Of a DNA stretch of 12,930 bases, positions 6,352 through 12,929 are shown piece after piece (the first letter of the stretch is position 1; every line of letters starts with the position of its first letter). The DNA lies in contig CAJUGT010000110.1 in NCBI GenBank assembly GCA_910586435.1, positions 1 to 12,930 on the forward strand. The letters run 5' to 3'. This DNA comes from an uncultured Acetatifactor sp. Lineage in GTDB: Bacteria; Bacillota; Clostridia; Lachnospirales; Lachnospiraceae. The notes under the pieces were generated by a model. That model was not told the DNA's origin. It did not search any database and saw only the letters and a program-made list of their open reading frames with translations. A program made the translations under genes and the position numbers.

Positions 6352-6499
6352 TTTCATTGCCTCCATTATATTTTTTATAATCAATTTCTATAACTCAAAA
6401 CTCTACTTTTACTTCCACTTAAATCAGTTCGTCTTTATACCTCTTGGTCCGATTCCCCAATCTTCACAAACAATAGGGTGGCCGATATTTGGAGCGGAA

Positions 6500-6787
6500 T
6501 TAATTATTTATCACTGCTAAAATATCATTCTGCTTTACAATAATAAATTCTTCTTCCTCAATCTTTACTTCTGTTCCGGCATATTTGGAGTAAATCACGT
6601 TGTCGCCAACCTTAACCTCCATTTTCACCTCTTTGCCGTCTACCATACCACCGGGGCCCACCGCAACAACTTCTGCCTGCTGAGGCTTTTCCTTGCTCTG
6701 TCCGGGAAGGACAATGCCTGATTTTGTAGTTTCTTCCGCAACTAACTGCTTTAATACAACTCTGTCACCTAAAGGTACTAATTTCAT
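6500..6787 (-). CDS. groS: co-chaperonin GroES (Hsp10)
   Basis: This 95-residue protein forms the heptameric lid of the GroEL chamber. It starts MKLVPLGDRVVLK; the mobile loop is about residues 17-34 with the GroEL-contacting Ile25-Val26-Leu27, followed by VGPGG, KVGDNVIYSKYAGTEVK and the closing IVKQNDILAVI. All are typical for the family, as is the length. The ATG at 6787 has AGGAGG upstream at 8-9 nt. It is the first gene of the operon with groEL. The 148-bp gap to groEL is longer than in many bacteria and contains no recognisable gene, promoter or terminator. Confidence 0.97.
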   Translation of the reverse strand: MKLVPLGDRVVLKQLVAEETTKSGIVLPGQSKEKPQQAEVVAVGPGGMVDGKEVKMEVKVGDNVIYSKYAGTEVKIEEEEFIIVKQNDILAVINN

Positions 6788-6821
6788 GATAATTGCCTCC
6801 TATTATTTCTTTTATTTTCTG

Positions 6822-6848
6822 TTAGCACTCTTTTGGTTCGAGTGCTAA
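6822..6848. promoter_or_regulatory. CIRCE operator (HrcA binding site)
   Basis: The sequence is a perfect TTAGCACTC-N9-GAGTGCTAA inverted repeat, the canonical HrcA site. It lies in the groES leader, about 34 bp from the start codon and just after the predicted transcription start, so HrcA would block groESL transcription until heat shock. Confidence 0.98.
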
Positions 6849-6860
6849 TTACTAAAACAT

Positions 6861-6889
6861 ATAATAATTTCATATGAAAGTCTTTGCAA
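6861..6889 (-). promoter_or_regulatory. groESL promoter
   Basis: On the minus strand TTGCAA (6884-6889) and TATTAT (6861-6866) are 17 nt apart, placing the start near 6854, immediately before CIRCE. This is the standard sigma-A promoter plus HrcA arrangement. Confidence 0.75.
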
Positions 6890-6912
6890 CCGCAACCACA
6901 AGTCTTTATAAT
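6884..6912 (+). promoter_or_regulatory. Divergent rightward promoter sharing the groES -35 hexamer
   Basis: TTGCAA at 6884-6889 is its own reverse complement. Read on the plus strand it is followed after exactly 17 nt by TATAAT at 6907-6912. The start would be near 6919, about 210 nt before the small gene at 7133. The stretch 6915-7080 is T-rich with no convincing gene. Confidence 0.5.
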
Positions 6913-7132
6913 TCATTATATCTCTTTTTCTTTTGTTTTCTCTTTTTATCTTCTATTTTCTCACCTTGCCATACATTGGCAGATTTTATATTTATTTTAG
7001 AAACACTTTCCATTTTCCCTAATATTTACCGTTCAATACTCCGATATTATTTATAGAACAGTATTTGGCACTATTGAAATACGCATCCAAGGAGGGATTG
7101 ACGCAGCAAACGGATTTCAGAGCAGTTTCAAA

Positions 7133-7354
7133 GTGTATCCGGTTCAGATGATTACCAAAATGCCAAAACTGAGACGTGAAAACGGACAGCCCGGTCAGCA
7201 GCAGCGCCGGCAATCCAAGGCTGTTTCTTTTGGCAATGTACTGGAAGAAAAAATAGGGAACAGCAGTCCAGCAGAGTGTTACGTTGTGACATATAACGGC
7301 AAAAGCCAGCTTCAAACCTATTATTACCACCAGTCAAAAGAGTATACCTTCTGA
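7133..7354 (+). CDS. Small hypothetical protein
   Basis: I do not recognise this protein of about 73 residues. Its composition looks protein-like: polar and basic with a QQQRRQ stretch, then VSFGNVLEEKI, and an aromatic C-terminal part (VVTYNGKSQLQTYYYHQSKEYTF in two pieces: VVTYNGKSQLQ, then TYYYHQSKEYTF). No signal peptide or membrane helix is seen. A strong intrinsic terminator starts 8 nt after its stop, which supports a real gene. The start is uncertain: GTG at 7133 lacks a good ribosome binding site, whereas AAGGAGGG at 7089-7096 is followed only by ATT or GAC in this frame. The frame stays open to at least 7019, so it may be a start-damaged remnant. Confidence 0.5.
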   Translation: MYPVQMITKMPKLRRENGQPGQQQRRQSKAVSFGNVLEEKIGNSSPAECYVVTYNGKSQLQTYYYHQSKEYTF

Positions 7355-7362
7355 ACCGCCGG

Positions 7363-7391
7363 AAAAAGGGACATGACAATGTCCCTTTTTT
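7363..7391. terminator. Intrinsic terminator after the small gene
   Basis: AAAAAGGGACAT (7363-7374) pairs with ATGTCCCTTTTT around a GACA loop, a perfect 12-bp stem with an A-run before and a run of six T (7386-7391) after. It can act on either strand. Confidence 0.9.
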
Positions 7392-7477
7392 CGTATCCAA
7401 TCTTTCGTATTTCCTCTGCATAAGTCCATACATAAATGCTTGCAGCGAGGTTGAGCCTTATTGTTTCCGCCTAATGC

Positions 7478-7543
7478 TCATCCACACGTTGCTCCTCTTG
7501 TGGCTTTCGCCAAATGCTCAGCACAGCATGGCACTTGTCTCAT
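7478..7543 (-). CDS. Possible 21-residue peptide, unassigned
   Basis: On the minus strand an ATG at 7543 opens a 21-codon frame (MRQVPCCAEHLAKATRGATC, then Gly and TGA). AAGGTGAT, an excellent match to the 16S tail, lies 9 nt upstream. Within and after it, TGAGCATTTGGCG and TGAGCATTAGGCG are near-identical direct repeats, and GGC-GAAA-GCC forms a tetraloop hairpin, so this may instead be structured or repeat DNA. I recognise no function. The rest of 7392-7727 has no other supportable gene. Confidence 0.25.
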   Translation of the reverse strand: MRQVPCCAEHLAKATRGATCG

Positions 7544-7560
7544 TTAACGCAATCACCTTT

Positions 7561-7606
7561 CCTTTTGTTATGTAGTAATTTGAACAACTCTATCATAACA
7601 AAAAGG
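7561..7606. repeat. Inverted repeat upstream of the possible peptide
   Basis: CCTTTTGTTATG (7561-7572) and CATAACAAAAAGG (7594-7606) are inverted arms differing by one extra A, around a 21-nt AT-rich loop. A smaller hairpin, GTGCT-ATA-AGCAC, follows at 7615-7627. It could be an operator, an RNA hairpin, or the edge of a degenerate element. Confidence 0.5.
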
Positions 7607-7727
7607 TGCTTTTTGTGCTATAAGCACGGGCTACACCGCCCCCATAGCAGGTGTTTTTATTTCGCACACTTTCTTTTTTTCGGAACACGAAAACTTCGCC
7701 GTACTCACAGGGCTAAAGCCGATAATA

Positions 7728-7757
7728 AAAATCCCCTGGCAGCCACCAGGGGATTTT
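7728..7757. terminator. Terminator after the DUF5722-like protein gene
   Basis: AAAATCCCCTGG (7728-7739) and CCAGGGGATTTT (7746-7757) form a perfect 12-bp stem with a 6-nt loop. On the minus strand it is followed by TTTTTATTAT, and it lies about 55 nt beyond the stop at 7812, so it probably ends the surface-protein transcript. Confidence 0.85.
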
Positions 7758-7811
7758 CAATCTAAAATGCTTCTTTTTTCAATATTGGGAGCACCTATCT
7801 GAGTTCAAAAA

Positions 7812-10046
7812 CTAAAACACAACCGCGCCACCCACTACATTATAATTATTTCCATCGGGTCCCTGAGCGATACCTGTATAGCCAAAATCCACCGCGCCGC
7901 CATTCACATACCACCAGGTACCGTTAAATTCAACAAGCACAGGGCCTCCAAGATATAAAGCACCATTTGTCAGATACCACCATACACCATTGTCTTCCAC
8001 AAGCCCGGTGTAATCGTTGCAGAGCCTTCCGGCTGCCACATACCACTGTGTATCCCCAAACGCCACAAAACCGGTATAACCAAAATCTACCATACCATTG
8101 GAAACATACCACCATCCCAATTCCGCATCGTTTACAAGCCCCACATAGTAATTATCAACCACTCCGCCATTCACAAACCACCATGCGTCATTAAAGAACA
8201 CAAGACCAGTATACTCAGGATAAATGATACCTCCATTGACATAATGCCACGCATCATCATAGAACACAAGGCCGGTACCGAAATTCACTCCGCCGTCCAC
8301 AACGCTCCACAACATGTCATTAAAAAGCACAGGACCGGTATAGTCAAAGGCTATGCTGCCCCCTCTTACATACCACCAACCCACATATTCATCAAATACA
8401 AGGCCTGTCCTTCCAAAGTCGATGGCACCGTTTTCCACATACCACCAGCCCACATATTCATCGTTTACAAGGCCTGTCCTGTATGTAACCTTGCCATCTT
8501 CCACATACCACCAGCCTATGGCATCATCACACACAAGTCCCGTTCTGTATGTAACCTTACCGCCTTCCACATACCACCAGCCGGTTCCATCCTCAACCAA
8601 CCCTGTCTTGGCGAAATCTATGACGCCATTTTTCACATACCAGGTTCCAAGATCATTCTCCACCAAACCATTGAACGAGGTATCCACTTCATCGTTTACA
8701 TAATAATACCAATTTCCGTCCGCTGCCGGCTTCAGTTCTATCTTGTCTTTTGTCTCTCCATAGTGAGGAATAATCTCACTCCAGGAATCCACTCCTATCA
8801 CAGGCAGACAGATTTCATCTATATCCTGCCGATCTTTGGGATCGTCACTGCCCAATTTTGTAAACACTTCCGCCGCCAGATCGGAAAGGCCAAAGTTAAG
8901 ATTGTATTTGTCATTGGAGGCGTCTTCTACATTAATGATAAAGCTGTCCACCATGGGATCATACATTGCCGCATAATAACTGTACGCAAGACAAGCCGCC
9001 TGTGCCGCATTGCCACAGCCAACGGTAAATCCCTGTTCTGTCAGCATAATACGATGTTCTTCACCATAAGTCTCACGTATGTAATCCGTCATAATATGCA
9101 GATTGCGCCCGTCAATTATCCTTGCGCTCTCATTCCGTGGATTCAGCCCTTCCGGTTCATTCCAGATTCTGGTGTCATAGAGCATGGCCGGATACAGATG
9201 ATACGCAAGAGACCAGTTTACCTCCTGGCCACCATTCCATTCCCGCAGCCGCCTGTCAAAGATACCAAGAAACTCTTTTCCGCCGAAACCGTTCTCGTCA
9301 CTGTTCTGCCAGCTGTGATCCAGACAGACACTGCATCGAACCGTATCACTGTATTTTCTCACACCACTGTACATGCCATAGAACGCGTCCGCATACTTGG
9401 TGGCAACGGTTTCAGGATCTATGCTTCCGCTGTAATGCCACGCTCCCGGCATATTTACCTCATTGCCCAGAACAAAATGATCAATGCGCAGACCTTCTTT
9501 TGCCAGATACTCCATAAACCATTGCCAGAATGCCCGAATTGCTTTTGCTCCGTAACTGTCACCCACCGCAGGCGCGTAATAGTTATGCCCTTCTTCCCTG
9601 GACGCCTCATCAATCAGGAAAGTATTGTCTTCCACATAGCCATCATCCACAGTCTTCACATGCCATCTCAGCAAAAAAATCATTGTGAAAGTCGCGTCGC
9701 TCTTGTTGCAAATAGAAGCAAATCCCAATCCCGGAGGCGGCCCAAAGTAAAAGGTATCACCTTCAAACTCAAATTTATGAAACGCTCCCGCTTTGGACAT
9801 GGGATGATCCGGCGAGAAAATACATTCATCCAGATTAATGCTTATAATGGAGTGCTGTAATCCGCCATAACTGCTCAAAGGCAAGTCGCTGTCTCCTGCC
9901 CCCTGCATCCCTTTGATGGTAGTTACCTTTTCAAACGCGTCTACCTTGGAATAACTTGCCGCCTCTGCCTTTGGCAGGGGGACCCACAACAATGCCAACG
10001 CAAGAAACGCTGCCAACCATCGTTTCAAAAAACGTCTCTCTCTCAT
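7812..10046 (-). CDS. Secreted DUF5722-like glycosidase-type protein with wall-binding-type repeats
   Basis: This 744-residue exported protein has a signal peptide at 1-29 (basic MRERRFLKR, hydrophobic core, cleavage after AEA). Residues about 40-430 resemble DUF5722, a family with a clan GH-A type barrel: LGNEVN (193-198) offers Glu196 as acid/base, AYHLYP (281-286) supplies a conserved His, and LTEQGF (335-340) offers Glu337 as nucleophile. Activity and substrate are inferred, not shown. Residues 440-744 are about 14 tandem repeats of near 22 residues (pattern GWWYVxNGxxDFxxTGLV), related in style to choline- or glucan-binding repeats, which would hold the enzyme at the cell wall. There is no LPXTG anchor. 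The ATG at 10046 follows AGGAGGAAG. It has its own promoter and a terminator. The protein encoded upstream shares the repeat region, so the two probably decorate the same surface. Confidence 0.75.
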   Translation of the reverse strand: MRERRFLKRWLAAFLALALLWVPLPKAEAASYSKVDAFEKVTTIKGMQGAGDSDLPLSSYGGLQHSIISINLDECIFSPDHPMSKAGAFHKFEFEGDTFYFGPPPGLGFASICNKSDATFTMIFLLRWHVKTVDDGYVEDNTFLIDEASREEGHNYYAPAVGDSYGAKAIRAFWQWFMEYLAKEGLRIDHFVLGNEVNMPGAWHYSGSIDPETVATKYADAFYGMYSGVRKYSDTVRCSVCLDHSWQNSDENGFGGKEFLGIFDRRLREWNGGQEVNWSLAYHLYPAMLYDTRIWNEPEGLNPRNESARIIDGRNLHIMTDYIRETYGEEHRIMLTEQGFTVGCGNAAQAACLAYSYYAAMYDPMVDSFIINVEDASNDKYNLNFGLSDLAAEVFTKLGSDDPKDRQDIDEICLPVIGVDSWSEIIPHYGETKDKIELKPAADGNWYYYVNDEVDTSFNGLVENDLGTWYVKNGVIDFAKTGLVEDGTGWWYVEGGKVTYRTGLVCDDAIGWWYVEDGKVTYRTGLVNDEYVGWWYVENGAIDFGRTGLVFDEYVGWWYVRGGSIAFDYTGPVLFNDMLWSVVDGGVNFGTGLVFYDDAWHYVNGGIIYPEYTGLVFFNDAWWFVNGGVVDNYYVGLVNDAELGWWYVSNGMVDFGYTGFVAFGDTQWYVAAGRLCNDYTGLVEDNGVWWYLTNGALYLGGPVLVEFNGTWWYVNGGAVDFGYTGIAQGPDGNNYNVVGGAVVF

Positions 10047-10093
10047 TGCTTCCTCCTCATTCTTTCTTAATTTTTTATTAATTTTGACAATTC

Positions 10094-10122
10094 ATTATAG
10101 CATTCTTTCAGACAAAGCACAA
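10094..10122 (-). promoter_or_regulatory. Promoter of the DUF5722-like gene
   Basis: On the minus strand TTGTGC (10117-10122) and TATAAT (10094-10099) are 17 nt apart, and TGC directly before the -10 makes an extended -10. The 13-mer GAATGCTATAATG is identical to that before the neighbouring surface gene (12643-12655). The 137-bp gap between the two genes contains no clear terminator. Confidence 0.75.
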
Positions 10123-10183
10123 GCTTCCGGACAAAAAAGATAATATTTTTTTGCACAGTGTCTTATCTGAGTTACCAGTTATC

Positions 10184-12577
10184 TCAAAAGACCACCTTGC
10201 CGCCTTCCACAAGATACCTTCGGCCATCCGGTCCTATGGCAGAACCGGAATAGGAAAAATCTATTGCTCCATTTTCCACATACCACCAACCTACATAGGA
10301 ATCCCAGGCAAGGCCTGTATATCCCATATCCACTGCCCCGTTTTCCACTCGCCACCAGTCTTGACCGTCAGATACCAGACCGGTATAATCAAATAGGATA
10401 CTCCCACCAGATACAAACCAACAGCCGAATTCATTTTCCACAAGACCTGTCTTCCCAAAGTCTACGGAGCCATTACGCACATACCACCAACCCACAAAGG
10501 GGTCCCAGGCAAGTCCTGTATAGTCAAAATTCACCGTTCCGTTTTCCACTCTCCACCAACCGGATTCATTTTCAGCCAAACCCGTGTAATCAAATACAAT
10601 TCCTCCCCCATACACATACCACCAGCCAAATTCATTCTCTACCAGTCCGATCTTACCAAAATCAATGGCTCCATTTTGTACATACCACCAACCCACAGCA
10701 GGGTCCCAGGCAAGCCCCGTATACTCAAAATTCACAGAACCATTTTGCACATACCACCAACCAGTATTATTTTGTATCAATCCTGTATAGTGTCTTGCGA
10801 TTTGACCGTCTATATAATAATACCAACGGCCGTCTTCCGCAGGAAACAGCCCATTCTTAATCTCTTCTCCTCCAGTGATATGAAAGGAAAAAGTTTCACT
10901 TAATTCAGGATTATATCTGGATCGAATCGTAACTGTCACATCACCCGCACGTTTCATGGCCAGACATCCCCGGGCACCTGGCACGTCCGGAGCTTCCTCA
11001 AATGAAATCAGTTTGTCATCGGACACAAGAACCTCTATCTCATTGTTTGCCACAGAAGGCTCCATGGTTATTTTAAATGCCAGTTTTGTATTTGCCTCCT
11101 GATCTTCCTTCCAATCCGTGCTCCAGGATGTCCATCCCTCCTGGTGATATTCTGTCAGCCAAAATATCTTCATTGTGTCCGGCACTCTCATCCTGGTGCG
11201 TGTACCGCAGACAGAGCAAACCAGATTGGCAAATCCTCCATCCACACCGCTGTTGACATATTTGTGCCCATTTTGTACTTTTGTTACATTCCGCCTTGCC
11301 AGATCCGAAATGCTGATGTCATAAAAAGACACTGCGTCATTTCTCCAGGTATACCAGATAAGTCTGTCTCCCGCCACCACCGGAACGCAGTCAGAGAGAT
11401 TTCCTTCCATTTGATATATCGCTCCAAGCTGCCTGCCGCTTTCATCCACTTTTGTATAATATATTGTATTGGCTCTTGACCAAAGTACAATATATTCCTC
11501 TTCCGATACTTTCACCAAATGGGGCGTAGAAGTAGTACCATCCCCTTCCTCATATTCCGTCAGCCATTGAAACAATACCTCACCGGACTCTTTTGAAACT
11601 GCGGCCACAAAGATATTATTTGTACGCCTGCTGGTATTATTTCCATCTTGAATCACTGAGTTGCCTGCCGTAAGATAATACTCCTTTCCCACTGCAAAGC
11701 CCCCCACACTGGCGCCCGTAGTGTTATTCCCTATACTGCCCGGAAATTTCAATACATCAATCGCTGTACAATACTTTCCACTGGTGGAAGTAAATTTCCC
11801 CTCCATCACATCTGTGGCATATTTTATCAACACCAGAGAACGGGGATAGGCATCCCCATGGTCCAGGGCCACGATCTTTCCGTTTTCAATCGCAATAAAC
11901 TGATTAAAAGAATGGCTCACATATCCATACCCAATACTTTGAACATCCGTATAAGAATCTGTAACCTTCATTTTTTTCATGTCCAACTGGATTGTCATAT
12001 TGGCCTGATGATTTTTTCCATCTGATTTGCTGCGATACATCTGATGGCTTGTCCGAATCAACAGATATTGCTCAATCTGTGCCATTCTCAAGGAACCGGC
12101 ATGAAACGGAACGGTGGTATTGCAGTCATATATCCCAGTCGAAGATATCCGTTTCCAGTCCTTATCATATTTGGTAATTCTGATAACCTCCACATCCTCC
12201 GATTCCTTCGGATTATTCTGCCCTGTGACCAGGAAGTAGTTAGTATCACTTTCAAAAAATCCTCCGAAAATGGGCAGTTCTTTTGCTATCAGACGATTTC
12301 CCAGCAAGTTATAATTCAGGTCATAATACTCCACTGCCACACCTTCTATGGACCCCCCCGCCTGTACACGCATCAGACCATCCCCATTCCAGGACAAATA
12401 GGATTTCACTGTGCTGGCCCATCTGTTGTTGGCATAATTCTGCGCCTCGATATTGTTCCCACTGTATGTAACACATCCTCCCTGAGTCGCCATGACCCTT
12501 TTCGCATCTGTTGGAAACAGCAAGACACCTATGAAAAATGCCACAAAAAACAAACACCTTCTCCACCCTTTACTCAT
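10184..12577 (-). CDS. Secreted propeller-like / Ig-like protein with wall-binding-type repeats
   Basis: This 797-residue exported protein has a signal peptide at 1-30 (MSKGWRR, long hydrophobic core, likely cut after VMA). Residues about 35-430 are repeated beta-strand blocks (IRITKYDKDW, SLVLIKYATD, IFVAAVSKESGEVLFQW, YYTKVDESGRQLG) suggestive of a beta-propeller, but I do not recognise the family. A short GHKY...CSVCG motif (437-458) could bind zinc. Residues about 465-568 resemble a bacterial Ig-like (Big_2) domain. Residues 583-797 are nine full repeats plus a partial one, of the GWWYVxNG type shared with the downstream protein. The ATG at 12577 is chosen because GGAGG lies just upstream and a good signal peptide follows; an in-frame ATG at 12688 lies upstream of the promoter. 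A binding or adhesion role is likely; no catalytic motif is seen. Confidence 0.75.
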   Translation of the reverse strand: MSKGWRRCLFFVAFFIGVLLFPTDAKRVMATQGGCVTYSGNNIEAQNYANNRWASTVKSYLSWNGDGLMRVQAGGSIEGVAVEYYDLNYNLLGNRLIAKELPIFGGFFESDTNYFLVTGQNNPKESEDVEVIRITKYDKDWKRISSTGIYDCNTTVPFHAGSLRMAQIEQYLLIRTSHQMYRSKSDGKNHQANMTIQLDMKKMKVTDSYTDVQSIGYGYVSHSFNQFIAIENGKIVALDHGDAYPRSLVLIKYATDVMEGKFTSTSGKYCTAIDVLKFPGSIGNNTTGASVGGFAVGKEYYLTAGNSVIQDGNNTSRRTNNIFVAAVSKESGEVLFQWLTEYEEGDGTTSTPHLVKVSEEEYIVLWSRANTIYYTKVDESGRQLGAIYQMEGNLSDCVPVVAGDRLIWYTWRNDAVSFYDISISDLARRNVTKVQNGHKYVNSGVDGGFANLVCSVCGTRTRMRVPDTMKIFWLTEYHQEGWTSWSTDWKEDQEANTKLAFKITMEPSVANNEIEVLVSDDKLISFEEAPDVPGARGCLAMKRAGDVTVTIRSRYNPELSETFSFHITGGEEIKNGLFPAEDGRWYYYIDGQIARHYTGLIQNNTGWWYVQNGSVNFEYTGLAWDPAVGWWYVQNGAIDFGKIGLVENEFGWWYVYGGGIVFDYTGLAENESGWWRVENGTVNFDYTGLAWDPFVGWWYVRNGSVDFGKTGLVENEFGCWFVSGGSILFDYTGLVSDGQDWWRVENGAVDMGYTGLAWDSYVGWWYVENGAIDFSYSGSAIGPDGRRYLVEGGKVVF
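10187..10711 (-). repeat. 67-codon higher-order tandem repeat in the surface protein gene
   Basis: Three 22-23-residue modules recur as one unit of exactly 67 residues (201 bp). The units begin at residues 623, 690 and 757, each opening with AWDxxVGWWYV; the third is cut to 41 residues by the stop codon. Units 1 and 2 share DFGKxGLVENEFG, then xGGxIxFDYTGL, then WWRVENGxV. The order shows recent duplication of a three-module block. Confidence 0.85.
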
Positions 12578-12643
12578 ATTCTTCCTCCATTCATTCCACT
12601 GATTGATTGCCTCCTTCTGAAACCGGGCAGACATTACATTTCC

Positions 12644-12672
12644 ATTATAGCATTCCATATTAAAAATTGAAA
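12644..12672 (-). promoter_or_regulatory. Promoter of the propeller-like surface protein gene
   Basis: On the minus strand a consensus TATAAT (12644-12649) with the extended -10 TGC is set 17 nt from a weak -35 TTTCAA (12667-12672). The start near 12637 leaves a leader of about 60 nt. The leader carries two ribosome-binding-like runs, AGAAGGAGG and GGAGG; the second serves the ATG at 12577. Confidence 0.65.
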
Positions 12673-12707
12673 TACCAAAAATCATCACCCAAAGAACCTG
12701 AAAACTC

Positions 12708-12736
12708 GTAACAGTTCAGACTGTCTAAATTGTTAC
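12708..12736. promoter_or_regulatory. 29-bp near-perfect palindrome upstream of the surface gene promoter
   Basis: The site reads GTAACAGTTCAGAC-T-GTCTAAATTGTTAC, with 12 of 14 pairs matching around a single central base (12722). It sits about 36 bp upstream of the -35. GTTACTGTTCA at 12747-12757 is a near copy of its left half. It may be an operator for the surface proteins, or the edge of the repeat that follows. Confidence 0.5.
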
Positions 12737-12812
12737 CGAAACTGTCGTTACTGTTCATCCCCAATCGTCCCAGGTGGCTTGTTTCCTGGTTGTAGACGGC
12801 GAAAGGGACGGT

Positions 12813-12855
12813 GTCCGGGGCATGGGGGATTACGTTCGGCCCGGGCAACGCCTGC
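12813..12855. repeat. GC-rich repeat copy R3
   Basis: GTCCGGGGCATGGGGG then ATTACGT (12813-12835) matches 297-319 at 22 of 23 positions. CGGGCAACGCC follows at 12842-12852, whereas in R2 that motif lies on the opposite strand relative to the core (350-360), so the family is rearranged between copies. No gene is seen from 12737 to the window end. Confidence 0.7.
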
Positions 12856-12929
12856 GATGAACTAAGCGTCAACTGCGGCTAGGACACATAAGTACTGTGT
12901 CCAAGCCTGCGTAGACGCTGGATTTCATC
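12856..12929. repeat. Long nested hairpin at the window end
   Basis: Four helices stack in order with small interruptions: GATGAA/TTCATC, AGCGTC/GACGCT, GGCT/AGCC and GGACACA/TGTGTCC, around the loop TAAGTAC (12889-12895). It directly follows R3 and may be part of the same element or a separate structured RNA. It may continue past the window. Confidence 0.6.

Noticed and set aside
6352..6499. Possible extra promoter or gene in the groES-groEL gap
   Set aside because: No -35/-10 pair, terminator or ORF with an SD could be supported; only the groEL ribosome binding site is clear.
6874..7056. 60-residue hydrophobic frame right of the groES promoter
   Set aside because: It arises from T-rich DNA (Phe, Leu, Ser), has no SD, and its start lies upstream of the predicted rightward promoter elements.
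8244..9860. Long open frame on the plus strand opposite the DUF5722-like gene
   Set aside because: It is antisense to a gene with a signal peptide, SD, promoter and repeats. Its IPPAHIF and TYHQ strings are just the complement of the GWWYV codons.
10187..10860. Regularly spaced similar DNA blocks resembling a CRISPR array
   Set aside because: The period is 66-69 bp in frame with the protein repeats; the blocks encode GWWYV modules and there are no unique spacers or cas genes.
12660..12872. 70-codon minus-strand frame through the R3 repeat
   Set aside because: It lies mostly in repeat and palindrome DNA and crosses the surface gene's promoter; no SD or domain is seen.
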